Shown here one piece after another: positions 45,471 to 56,169 of a stretch of DNA of 64,000 bases (position 1 is the first letter of the stretch; each line of letters begins with the position of its first letter). A program made the translations under genes and the position numbers. A model generated the notes under the pieces. It had not been told where the DNA came from and searched no databases. It saw only the letters and a program-made list of their open reading frames with translations. This DNA comes from Rhizophagus clarus (lineage: Eukaryota > Glomeromycota > Glomeromycetes > Glomerales > Glomeraceae): NCBI GenBank assembly GCA_015698045.1, contig BLAL01000049.1, positions 1 to 64,000 on the forward strand, given 5' to 3'.

Positions 45471-48400
45471 ACACTAGTCGAAAAAGAACAATTCGGCCTA
45501 AATTTGACCAGGTTGAATATAGGTAAAATAACGATCTAACCTATGTCAAATTGAGGCTGATTTTTTTAACGCATTTAGAGTGCCAATCGTCTTAAATTTG
45601 GAAAGAAAAATTTGACCTATATTAGGACATTTTACATATTTATTCGACTCTAAAAAAAACTATATTCAACTACTATATATAATCTGAATATTATTGATAA
45701 ATAGGTCAAACTAGAGACAAATTTTAATCAATTTAGTTCCAAATTTATAGTTTATTAACATAGTATTAAAAAAATTACATATGTATTATGCTATATAAAG
45801 TTCTATCTAATATCTATCTATATATTATCATTCATCTATCATCCATCTATCTGCATCTATTCACTATCCATTCAAAACTACCATCTACACAATCCACTAA
45901 ATAGACGATTCACATATACCTAAAGGAGTCTTAAAACCTATGTAGAAAAGTAACATTAAATGAAATTTTTTTAACAAATTTTTAAATTCCATTGAATTTA
46001 TTGAATTTGAAACTTACCACCATTTGATTTATCCAAAAATCAAAATACTTCCTACCATTTAATATAGAATAGTTTCGAAAGCACACTGTTCAGAATGGTT
46101 ATCAGAGACTGTAAAAATAAATGCTTGATAAAAACGCTTTTAGAAGAAGTTTAAAATAGGAAACCTTTCAAAACTACCTGGATTCTGGTATTTTCAAGTC
46201 AGAATCAGGTTCCTGAAATACTGGCATTCTGTTTATAGTCCAAAATTAGGTCAGTTTACTAAAAGAAATAGAAAGAAAGAAAAAAATTAAAATAGAATTT
46301 TTTAGAGTAAGTTTCGAACTTGAAACTTTACCTGGGTTTTGGTATTCTAAAAGATTAAGAATAATCTACAAAAGAAATAAAACAAACTATTAATAACAAT
46401 TCGTTAAAATAAAAACATCTGATTTTTTACTTACTGATATATAACCTATCGATATACTGGTTGCCTAAAAAGAAAGAAAATGAAATATTAATAAGTGTTT
46501 TGTTAAAAAAAGATAAACTTAAAAATGTTTTAAACCTATCAAAATTTCAAAGTTGTGTTTGTGTCCTAAAGTCTGAAGAATATACGCCTAAAAAAGAATC
46601 AAAAAAATGAAACATACGTGTTATTAAATTTTGGTAAAAAAAAGAAAAAAATCCTACTAAAAATCTACTATTTTACACGTCCTAATATGTCTCTACCTAA
46701 AAAGAATCTTAAATCTGCATCCAATAAGAGTTGAAAGCAACCTAAAAAAATAAAGAACAAATTCGTTAGCTAACAATTTATTAAAAATAAAAAAATCAAA
46801 AACAATAAAAAAAACACACTGTAAATCTGCACGTTCAAAGACCTAAAGAGCAAACTGCTAAAAAAAGAAAAATCTGAAAAATTAGTAGGTGTTTCAAAAA
46901 TTTATAATCCAAGAAAAAATCTACTCAACTCCATATATATAAAGAGATAGCCTAAAAAAAAGAAATAAACGAAATATTAACATTTCATTAAATAAATGTA
47001 ATTAATAAAAAAAAATTGATTCTGGCTCCCTTACCGAAAACTGAAAGACTTCCTTACTAAAATTCAAATTTCATATGTCCAGAGCTATTTAAAAAAAAGA
47101 GAGAAGAGGTTAGCATATATTCCGTTAGAACAGTTAGAACATGTAAACTAAACAGGAAATAAACTTACTAAAACAAAGTTCCACATGTTCAAAAGACTGA
47201 GAAACTGCTTAAAAAAAATTAAAAATGAACTGTTAATAAGCGTTCGTTAAAATAATTAAAGAAAAAAAAGAAACCTTTGATATGTCACGTCCAAAAAACT
47301 GAAGAGTCACTTAAAAAAAGAAAAAAATTGAAATATCATTATCAATGTTTCGTTAAAAACTGGAAAATATTTTTAGTGTATATTCTACGAAAGAGAGATG
47401 ATTGTGGGAGGAGGGAAGGAGGAAGAAAGAAAGGGAAGAGAAATGGAAGAGAAAGGACGAAAGAAAAGAAGTAAGATGAGAGAAAAAGTTAAGGGAAAGG
47501 GAGGGAAGGGGAAATTTTGTTGAAAAAAGAAAAAGCTCTGGATCAGATTGGCAGATCCAGTTCTGTATAATAAAAGTATCATTAATTAACATGACAATTC
47601 ATAGATTAATTGTTAATATAATTATTAGTATAGTAAGTAAATAAAAGATTGATTCAATATCCAAAGTCAAAGAACAAATTGAAAAAAAAGAAAAAAAGTA
47701 ATTAAATAGTGTTCTTTAAAAATAAAAAAAAAATTATTTAAAAATATTTTACCAAAATATCACGTCCAAAAAAGCCAAAAATTTACCTACAAAAGAAAAA
47801 AACTGAAATATTAAGTAGCAGTTTGTTCAAAGAAGTATCATCAAATATAATAAAAAAAGCCCTCCTTATCAAATTCTTACGCATCCAATACCTGAATAAC
47901 AAACAAAAAACAAAAAAAAAAGAAATTAATAACTGTTCTTTGAAAATAAAACAAAGAAATTAAACTTATCATTAAGATTTACCAAAATACTGTAAAAGAA
48001 CAATTTCTAACAAATTTCCATATGTCCAGATATCTCATCTACAAAGGAAAAAAATGAACTGTTAATAAAGTTTGTTGAAATAAACTAAAAAATTAAAAAT
48101 TTTACTCACCAGGCTACAAGTAAGAAATCTGAGAGAACAACCGGTCATAAGTAATTAAAAGAAAAAAACTAAAATCAAAAACTTACTGAAATTTTGTGTC
48201 TAAGGAGACTAAAAGAATTACTTAGAAGAAAAGTCAAAACGTTAAGGAACGTTTCGTTAAGAATTTTTAACAAAAAAGTATTTGGAAAGAAAAGCTGAAA
48301 TGCTTCATTACAGATTTTTTTGACAAAAAATATAAGTGAAGTAAAGTAAGAAAAGGGAAAGGGAAAGACGAAGTAAGAGAAAGGATGAAGGGTAGGAAAG

Positions 48401-48701
48401 GACGAAGATAGGGGAAGGATGAAAGGAAGAAGGGAAAGAGGAAGAGTAAAAGGAAAAAAGAAAAGATAAAAGGAAGGATGATAAGAGAGGTTTTGCTAAA
48501 AGTTTAAATTTAAACTTTTAATTGAATTGGTAATACGTGTAATGTTCAATTAATGATACGCGTAATATTTAATATACATTCGATCATGTTGAATACACAT
48601 CTAATTGTTGATCATTATTAATTGAGGTCAAATAATTTTTAATTTTGGTCAAATATAGGCCAAATTTCATTAAGGCCGAATATTTCTTTTTCGACTAGTG
48701 T
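45471..48701. mobile_element. CACTA-ended, purine-rich repeat element
   Basis: Left end ACACTAGTCGAAAAAGAACA and right end, reversed, ACACTAGTCGAAAAAGAAAT; both continue ATTCGGCCT. TIRs containing CACTA suggest the CACTA/EnSpm superfamily, but I cannot find a clear 2-3-bp duplication. A motif around TTGACC/GGTCAA with ATATAGG recurs just inside both ends. The interior (46100-48330) is a degenerate array of about 100-120-bp units of the form ACCTAAAAAAAGAAA, GAAATATTAATAA, CGTTCGTTAAAATAA. Two purine-rich tracts (about 47385-47540 and 48330-48490) consist of GGAAAGG/GAAGGA repeats. No transposase gene, so non-autonomous. It lies directly against the LRR relic at 48715. Confidence 0.7.
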
Positions 48702-48714
48702 TTCAAATAAAAAA

Positions 48715-49341
48715 ATCAAAGGCATTGTGCATACTTTTCAAAATATAATTCATTTAGATTTTAAAGAAAGTATGAAGTCCGTATCTATTGGTAAAATTAT
48801 AAAGCTAATAGCAGAATCATATCCAAATTTGAAGTATCTCAATATATCCGCTTCATATGGGGGATTTAAAAATAATAAAGACCTATATGCAATCACAAAT
48901 TCATACCACAAACTAGAATATCTAAATATTTTTAATCGCACAAAGTTTTCTGAAATATCAATTCGTAATATTATTTGCTTTTGCCCAAAGCTCTAACAAC
49001 TTAACCTTAGCTATTGTGGAATTACTGATAAAACTATCAAAGAAATTGCTAGATCATGTCATATTTTAAAATATCTTAATTTAAGGAGGTGTTATAAAAT
49101 TAGCAAAGAAGCCATAAATAAACTAAATTCAAATATCCACATAGAGAATTTTGAGGAAACTTTATCACCTCCCGATCTTATTGGAGCAGTTAGAAATCAT
49201 CTTATACAGAACAATGTTTCTAGTAGACAGATTTTAGCTCAGGGTCTTCAGTGCCTCTTAGATTTAAGTATACGAGATAATTTGCAATGGTATTCTGATC
49301 CAGGGTTGGCTAAATCAATAGTCCAGACTCCAGAGCAATGA
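48715..49341 (+). pseudogene. LRR (RNI-like) F-box-family fragment
   Basis: Reads as leucine-rich repeats: FQNIIHLDF, YPNLKYLNISASYGG, YHKLEYLNIF, then an in-frame TAA at 48994, then [38 protein letters not shown]. It ends with a conserved tail ([29 protein letters not shown]). This combination is what I remember for the very large RNI-like F-box family of Rhizophagus. The N-terminal F-box and first repeats are missing: the sequence begins abruptly 14 bp after the CACTA-ended element, so that insertion may have truncated it, although no matching 5' part is seen at 45470. Not functional as it stands. Confidence 0.7.
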
Positions 49342-49416
49342 TCTTCAGCTCAGATGAATTAGCTGAGCTACTCCTGTGCAACAAAAAAAATGTGGTTCAC
49401 CAGTCAGGTCTTGTGA

Positions 49417-50363
49417 ACAGGACAGACATACCTTATATCACATATTGATCATTTGCCAATCATAATATGGGGTCTTTGCAATAGAAAGGTACGAAACTCA
49501 AAAAAATTTTTAAATTTACTTTATATGCTAATTATGTTTTTTATACTAAAATAAGTGTAAATTTAATATTAATTAAGTTTTTATTTTTTTTGAGTTTCGT
49601 ACCTTTCTATTGCAAAGATCCCATATATATGATATCACCTTAAATTTGAAGCCTTATCCCAAACCAAAAATGTTATTTTATTTAATAATTTGAGTTATAA
49701 ATAATTAAATGTAAAAGTAATGTAGCAAAATAAAATGTGGTTCATTCTAAAGTTAGCTTTAGGCTGAAATTTTCAATAATTTATATATATGCCAATCATT
49801 TACTAATTTGACTTTGAAACTTCGGACTAAGTCACAGAACTTCAGGCTAAACTTAAAACTTTCAAAATACACTATTTAGGTATTTAAGAATTAGTGGTAA
49901 AAATAATCAGAGAAAATTTTAGATAATCAAAAAGTTAGCTTTAGGCCAAAATTTTCAATAATTTATATATATGCTAATTATATACTAATTTGGCTTTAAA
50001 GCATTGAACAAAGCTACAGAACTTTAGGTGAAACTTGAAACTTCCAAAATACATTATTCAAGTATTTAAGAATTAGTGACAAAAATAATCATAAAAAAAT
50101 TATAGATAATTAAAAAGTTAGCTTTAAGCCAAAATTTTTAATAATTAATATCATAATATATATTATATATGCTCATTACCTGCTAATTTGACTTTGAAGC
50201 TTCAGGTTAAGCCATAGAACTTCAGGTTTATGTAAGTAGAATTTGCAAAAAAAATAACCCATAATGGTATTTTTTTTTATGTAATAATATCGAATAGATA
50301 ACTAGTAAATGATTGGTAAAATGATTGGCAATAATATGATAATATAAGGGATATCCATCCTGT
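49417..50363. mobile_element. TIR element with ~182-bp internal tandem repeats
   Basis: Left end ACAGGACAGACATACCTTAT; right end reversed ACAGGATGGATATCCCTTAT; both continue to TTGCCAATCA. TA follows the right end (50364-50365), while the left flank reads GA. Inside are about 2.6 units of 180-183 bp starting AAAGTTAGCTTTAGG at about 49749, 49930 and 50114. Each unit has TTTGACTTTGAA, CAGAACTTCAGG and ATTTAAGAATTAGTG. The 156-bp MITE is nested at 49468-49623. No coding capacity. Confidence 0.7.
49468..49623. mobile_element. 156-bp MITE, uninterrupted copy
   Basis: Ends TGGGGTCTTTGCAATAGAAA and TGGGATCTTTGCAATAGAAA (reversed), TIRs of about 40 bp extending to GAAACTCAAAAAAA, flanked by TA at 49466-49467 and 49624-49625. 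It is nested in the surrounding TIR element. A second copy, split by an insertion, is at 31585-33284. Confidence 0.9.
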
Positions 50364-50670
50364 TAGTCTTGTGTGATATATTAATTTTCACATATATATT
50401 TGAAAAAATATATTAACCTTTGTTCTTTATTTTTTTCCCAAACAAATATAAGAAAATGTGAAAGGAGGTCTAGTTGTAACATAGGACCTACTGTAAAAGT
50501 AAATAGTTACGGTAAAAGCATATGCTGTGAAAGGTTGAAGGACTCGCAATTTCAAGATCACTAGGCGTAAGACCAACTATATCTCTCTCCAGTGCAAATA
50601 TATCATTTTTGATTTGAAATATGGACTTTTTTGATTTACCAAATTGTGTAACTTTATCGCTATACGGCTA
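50364..50670. other. Spacer containing the left part of the hAT target array
   Basis: No gene. The end (about 50605-50660) has TTTTTGATTTG/ACTTTTTTGATTTACC units that continue on the other side of the hAT element at 55440-55615. At 50663-50670 is TACGGCTA, the left target-site duplication. Confidence 0.5.
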
Positions 50671-51195
50671 AGGTTGCTTGCCGAAACTAGTGAGTTTCGG
50701 CATGCCGAAACTGGCGAAACTGGCGAAACTAGGTTTCGGCAAGCAGCCAAAAATGCCGAAATGCCGAAACTGCCGAAACTGCCGAAATGCCGAAACAGTT
50801 TCGGCATTTTGGCATAGTTTCGGCATAATATATATTAATACTTTAATATAGTTTCGGCATAGTTTCATTTTTCTAATAATGTAATTAGTGTAACAAAATA
50901 AAATTCAGCCACCACATGACACACAACCAATCATATCTGACGGTCATTCAGGAAATGATCTGACATCATTAATATCAAAGATAATCAGTTACTTTTCGTC
51001 CTTTAACTCCTTTAACTCCTTTTTTTATTTATCATTTTACTGTTATAATCCCCAACTGTTACGGCTATACCTTGAAATTTGAACCAAATCATATGATTAT
51101 CTGTTATGGATTTTTTAAATTACTTCGTGTTTGCCTTGCATTACTTTTTTTACTTAAACACGTACAAAATAAAAAAACTTTATACACATTTCAAT

Positions 51196-53487
51196 ATGAC
51201 CAGCACTTTAGACTTAGAAAAAAATAAAAATAAAGGTGGTAGGCCTCCCAGCTCTACCTGGGAGGATGCTATTAGAGGAAATCCCGTTGGTTCAGGAAAA
51301 TATCATGCCACTTGTAAATATTGTAATTTTTCATGGTCACGAGGTGATATATCAAAACTTGAAGAGCACTTTGCGAACCACTGCTCGGAAGCTCCAGGAC
51401 CCATTGTTAGAAAATATTTGAATAAAATATTAGAGCGTGAAGATAAAGTTAATAAAAAAAGAAAAATTGTTGGGAGTAATCAGTTAAATATTACAGACTA
51501 CCATGATTCCACAAAAATTCCTGATGGTAGAGTAACTAGGATTAATCGTGCCTTGGCTAAATTTTTCGTTGCATGTGGTATTTCATTCCGGATAGTTGAG
51601 CACCCTTTTTTTATTAACTTTGTAAAGGAGCTTAATTCTTCGTATGAGCTGCCAACCAGAGAATTTTTGTCAGATCAGTTACTTGAGCAGGAATTATCAA
51701 TGGTGAACTCAACTGTCACATCCGTCATTGAAAATGGAGCTAATTTGACTTTAGGTTTTTAATACTTTTTTTATACTTTTTTAAAACAATATTCTTAATA
51801 TGTTTTTAAGTAATAATATTAATATTAATATAATTTAGCGTTCGATGGTTGGACGTCCCCCACTCATCGTTCTATATGGAATTTTGTTATTATGACTCCG
51901 TCGAGAGAAGAGTATTTGTATAAACTTCAAGATTTGTCAGAACATTCGCATACAGGTAATTACGTAGCCGAAGTGATTGGAGAAATAATTGAAAGGATCG
52001 GCCCGAATAAAATATCGGCTATTGTGTTCAATAATGCCTCAAATGTTCGGAATGCACGCAAAATTATTGAAGAGAAATACCCTAACATCGAAAACGTACG
52101 ATGTATAGCACATGCGGTCAATCTTATCGCGTGTGATATACTTAAAGAAAGTTTTGGAGATCGTTTATTACGAAAAGTTAATACATTAGCTTTATTTTTT
52201 AAAAATTCCCATCAAGCTGGAGCCAAACTCACACAACTCATCAAAGAGAATAGTATTCATGGAGGAGGCATTAAGTTATATTGTAAGACGCGATGGACAA
52301 CGGCTAGCGAATCAGTAGATTCGGTAATTAGGTTGGAACCAGTACTAGAACAAATTATTACTAATGAAAGTAATTTGTTGAACGATAAGGTCAAACGTGT
52401 TATCCAAACACGGAATTTTTTTTCCGATTTACGAATTCTTTCATTCGTTTTAAATCCATTAAGAAAAGCCATCTTGGCTTTAGAATCAAGATCAGCGACG
52501 CTTGGAGATTGTTTTTTAAGTTTGATAAGACTATCAGCAGTTTTGAAACAATTACCCAAATCATTTAATCAAAACTTCCGTAACCATTGTTTCAACGTGA
52601 TGAACGAAAGATTCAAAGAGTTCGATGATGACAAATATATAACCTGCTTTTTCCTAGATCCCCGATTTAGGAGTAAGCCTCTCACAGCCAAAGCTTATTC
52701 AAGGATCGTGAGGTGCGCTACTACAATTGGTAAAAGGTTAGGATTTGATCTTAAAGAATCCAGGGCTCTATGCGAGCAAATTAAGGACTACCGTGATAAT
52801 AAACCACCCTTTGATCTTGATGAATCTTGTTCTCTAGACGATCCTCTAAATTGGTGGAATTTGATCGATACTGACCCTCGACCGAACAGCCTCCCAAGAG
52901 TCGCTCGCCATCTATTAGCGATTTGTCCAAATTCCGCAAGTTGCGAACGAGGATTCTCAACACTTGGCTGGCTATTTAATGATCGGCGTTTAAATTTGAA
53001 TATAAGTCGACTAGAATCCATGGCTAAAATGATCATGCATTGGAAGTCCAATGCTAAGAAAGAGCTTGGTTTTTATGGTATAGAAAAAAATGATACTCGT
53101 ATTAGCGAAACTGAAATGAACATTCGAATTGCAGAGGCTCTGGCAGAAACTAATGATGATGATGATGAATGTGATGTTTTATCAAATGAAAGTTTACCTA
53201 ATCAAATTACAGTTCCTTCAGATAATTGTGTTGTCCTAATAGAACATGTATGGATTGATAAATTTGTTGATTTGTCACACAAATTAATAATTGAAGAAAT
53301 TGGAGAGATCCCGGATGACATTTTAGATGAATCTGAAGAAGAATACGAAAAAATTAATACAGATGATGGCAATGATGATGAGCAAGAAAGCGAACAAGAA
53401 AGCGATGGGGGAGGAAATTTTGATTATAATGTAGAGGATTTATTGAATGAATTCATCGATGTAGATGATGTAGATGAAGAAGAATAA
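51196..53487 (+). CDS. hAT-family transposase with BED zinc finger
   Basis: Two exons: 51196-51754 and 51839-53487 (GT-AG), giving 735 residues. In order: BED zinc finger (C40, C43, H58, C63; CKYCNFSWSRGD); a basic NKKRK stretch; RNase H-like core starting AFDGWTSPTHRS (D189, first catalytic Asp); VFNNASNV, where the second catalytic Asp of hAT enzymes is expected and N251 is found; VRCIAHAVNLIACDIL; KTRWTT; and the C-terminal dimerisation region with DPLNWW and NSASCERGFSTLGWLFNDRR (E556, third catalytic residue). A long acidic tail follows. The start is the ATG before TSTLDLEK; an in-frame ATG 30 codons upstream would add an unlikely hydrophobic leader. There are no stops or frameshifts. 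The enzyme would excise and reinsert the element, unless the Asp-to-Asn change at 251 abolishes catalysis. Confidence 0.9.
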
Positions 53488-54161
53488 TTTTTTCTTTATT
53501 TTTAGGAAATCATTATAACAATAATTCTTTTATTAATAAAGCAAATTTGTAAATAAGTTTATAATTATATTGATTTATTTAAGAGTTTAAATTAAAAAAT
53601 TTTTGTGTGACGAAATTTAAACAACACCGACGTGATGCAAACGAACTCTTTCGATCTTGTTCAATTTGTGTTCGATTTGTGTTCGATTTGTGCTGATAAT
53701 TCTGGTAAAATTTCGCTCGTTTTAGCCAAATTTTGTTAAATTTGTGTTGATTCGTGTTCAATGTGTGCTCTAAAGAAAGAGAAAGAAGTTAACAATTAAA
53801 TTTTATCACACAGGGATGATGATTAGTAATTTTATATCGGTATTTGTTTAACGATGCAAGATGACTTTTTTATACAAATCACATTGTATGTATTATGCAC
53901 TGATTTTTTTATTTTTTTTTAAGGGATGTACAAAATATTCCGATTTTTTTTTAAAAAAAATGATTTTTTTTAAGAACAAAGAGAATAAACAAAGATTTAT
54001 TATTTTAAGGATGATATTTAAATTTAATGATGCAAACTAATAAATCAGTATTTTGAAGAAAGGGAACAAAAAGGAATTGTCCAAATTTTATTTATAAAAG
54101 GATATTTTACGATTTACTCATCTCATTCTTTTTGCGTTTTTCCTCACATCTTAATTTTGTA
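53488..54161. other. Non-coding part of the hAT element
   Basis: 3' flank of the transposase and upstream region of the second ORF. A short array of TTCGATTTGTG/TTCAATTTGTG lies at 53660-53695. No gene. Confidence 0.5.
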
Positions 54162-54860
54162 AATATGCCCAATCGTCACTCTCATCGCCAGTCCCATCGT
54201 CACTCTCATCGCCAGCCCCATCGTCACTCTCATCGCCAGCCCCATCGCCAGCCTCGTCGCCACTCTCGTCCTATTCAATGGTTCGATGAATACACCGATT
54301 ACTTGGTGGAAGAAAGAAGAAGAAGAAATGACGAATTTCATAACGAATACGGGAGAGATCGATCGAGATTCTGGAGGTCAATCGCAAGAAGGTTCATATG
54401 TATAATATTTAATATGTTAAAATATGTTAAAAATAGAATTATTATCTTTAATCCAACTAATTCGTTCGTTTGAATCAGACTAAATCGTCATTTTAGAACT
54501 TCGAGGTTCACGGCACAATGATGCCACCAAAAATAGAGGAATCTTCTCAGGGAATACCATGTATGAAAAATATAATGGCAAAAAAAAATATTTGCTTAAA
54601 ATTGAAAATATTTAACTAAATATTATTTCGTTTTTTGATATTTAGAGTTTTTGCCTTTATCGTAGCGGTGTCCCTGGAAGAAGATGGTCACGTATCGGAG
54701 CAAGATATTATCGCACATTTAGATCGAGATTTTGGGAAAGACGAGGTAATTATAAAATTTCTATAATTAAAGTTTATTCACATCTTAAATTAACCAATTT
54801 ATTTTAGATACGCAACACGATCGTAGAAGGGCAAGAAACCTACCTACGTATCGTCACCGA
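54162..54860 (+). CDS. Possible second hAT-borne gene: His/Arg-rich basic protein, introns uncertain
   Basis: A first open segment from the ATG at 54162 encodes tandem HSHRQPHR-type repeats (18-bp DNA repeats) and then FDEYTDYLVEERRRRNDEF and RDRSRFWRSIARR, with a GT donor at 54392. After likely introns, two further coding-looking blocks follow: one starting near 54654 behind TATTTAG, and one at 54809 behind ATTTTAG. In one frame they give RSGVPGRRWSRIGARYYR...RSRFWERR and then RRRARNLPTYRHRK plus stop, similar in composition to the first exon. In another frame they give VSLEEDGHVSEQDIIAHLDR, which is also protein-like. I cannot settle the exon structure. It may be an accessory DNA-binding protein of the transposon. 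Confidence 0.4.
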
Positions 54861-54864
54861 AAAT

Positions 54865-55214
54865 AATTTATTAATTTTATTATATTATTTTATAGTGAGT
54901 AGCTAGGCCCAGTCCGTACCAAATATCGGCTGGAGACTCACATTTTTTTTGGGCTGTGAATTGATACTGACGTCCACGTCGTACAGCCTGGGTACTATTT
55001 TTTAAAATAGTAGCGAACAAGTATCAATATTTTTTTTTTTATCAAAATTAAATAAAATAAAAATAAAATGGTGAACTTTTTTAACTGGGATTTTATTTCT
55101 TTAGTGATAAATTTGAATTTAATTGCTAGTTTTTATCATTGGATTACGTATAATAAATACAATAAATAATTTAAATTTTAAAAAATAAATTTTTATCTGT
55201 CAGATACTATTAAC
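54865..55214. other. Non-coding 3' part of the hAT element
   Basis: Includes a slightly GC-richer patch (54900-55000; CCAGTCCGTACC, GACGTCCACGTCGTACAGCC), then A/T-rich sequence before the subterminal repeat array. No gene. Confidence 0.5.
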
Positions 55215-55439
55215 ATGACGAAAATATGCCGAAACTCTATTAAAATATTAGTATTACTTATGCCGAAACTATGTCAAAATGCCGAAACTGCCGAAACTGC
55301 CGAAATGCCGAAATGCCGAAACAGTTTCGGCAGTTTTGGCAGTTTTGGCATTTCGGCATTTCGGCATTTCGGCACTATGTATGAGTTTCGGCGTTTCGCG
55401 TTAGGCCAGATGGGTTTCGGCAAGCAACCTTAGGCCTAT

Positions 55440-55615
55440 ACCTTTTGATTCAGAAGTTTATCACAAGATAAAGAATGTACTTTTTTTGATTTGGTAAATA
55501 TACTTTATTTGATTTGTCACATGTACTCTTTTTGATTCAGTAAATATACTTTTTTTGATTCAGCATATGCACTTTTTTTGATTTGATAAATATACTTTTT
55601 TTGATTTGTATAACC
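55440..55615. repeat. ~28-bp T-rich tandem array, target of the hAT
   Basis: About six copies of a unit like ATACTTTTTTTGATTTGGTA, period 27-30 bp. Units of the same kind precede the hAT at 50605-50660, so one array was split by the insertion. Confidence 0.7.
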
Positions 55616-56169
55616 TATACAACTAATAATTCAGTACAATAAAAAATGATAAAAGAAATTTGTCATAATACCAAATTATTTATTGAATTATATGATTTTT
55701 TTAATTTTATTATGTATATATTCATTAAAATCATTAATATCTATTATAATTTGCCATACAATTTCCAGAAAAATCGCCATCCAATATCTTTTAATATTAA
55801 TCACTATCTCAGGAATAAAAACTTCCTGAATATAATAATATGGAAAAGAACTAATTAAAGTAAGTATAAAATTAAATGTTTGTAATTAAGATCATTCTGT
55901 ATAACAGATATTACAGAAATTTATCCAATCTGATTCTGAAGTAATTCCTAAATAATTATTTTAAAGTATTTAACTATTAATAAATCTATGATAATTTAAT
56001 TAGTGTATTATATAATTTTAATTACCTTGATTATTATTTAATTGATCTAACGATGTTGAATTAGGTAAAAATTCATCACAAAAAGGATAAATAACTGATA
56101 ATAATAGAGAATAGTAAATCCATCAAATTGGATTTTATTTAAATTAATTAGTTTAGAATTATTTATATA
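55616..56169. other. AT-rich stretch, nothing recognised
   Basis: A 70-codon plus-strand frame at 55646-55858 is Ile/Asn/Phe-rich and looks like chance. No other structure. Confidence 0.45.

Larger units (their letters stand above)
50671..55430 (+). mobile_element. hAT DNA transposon, nearly whole
   Basis: 4760 bp. TIRs are AGGTTGCTTGCCGAAAC at both ends. The flanking 8-bp direct repeats are slightly diverged: TACGGCTA (50663-50670) and TAGGCCTA (55431-55438), matching at 6 of 8. Dense TGCCGAAAC/GTTTCGGCA arrays fill both subterminal regions (50680-50850, 55215-55420) in both orientations, as expected of hAT transposase-binding motifs. It carries an intact transposase gene and a possible second, intron-bearing ORF. 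It inserted into a short T-rich tandem array (TACTTTTTTTGATTTG) that resumes at 55440. Confidence 0.9.

Noticed and set aside
47353-47592. Overlapping minus-strand frames rich in Leu/Ser/Phe
   Set aside because: Complement of a GGAAAGG tract inside the CACTA-ended element.
50525-50575. tRNA-like B-box remnant on the minus strand (TTGCGAGTCCTTC)
   Set aside because: No matching A box or acceptor stem; too weak to call a tRNA or SINE head.
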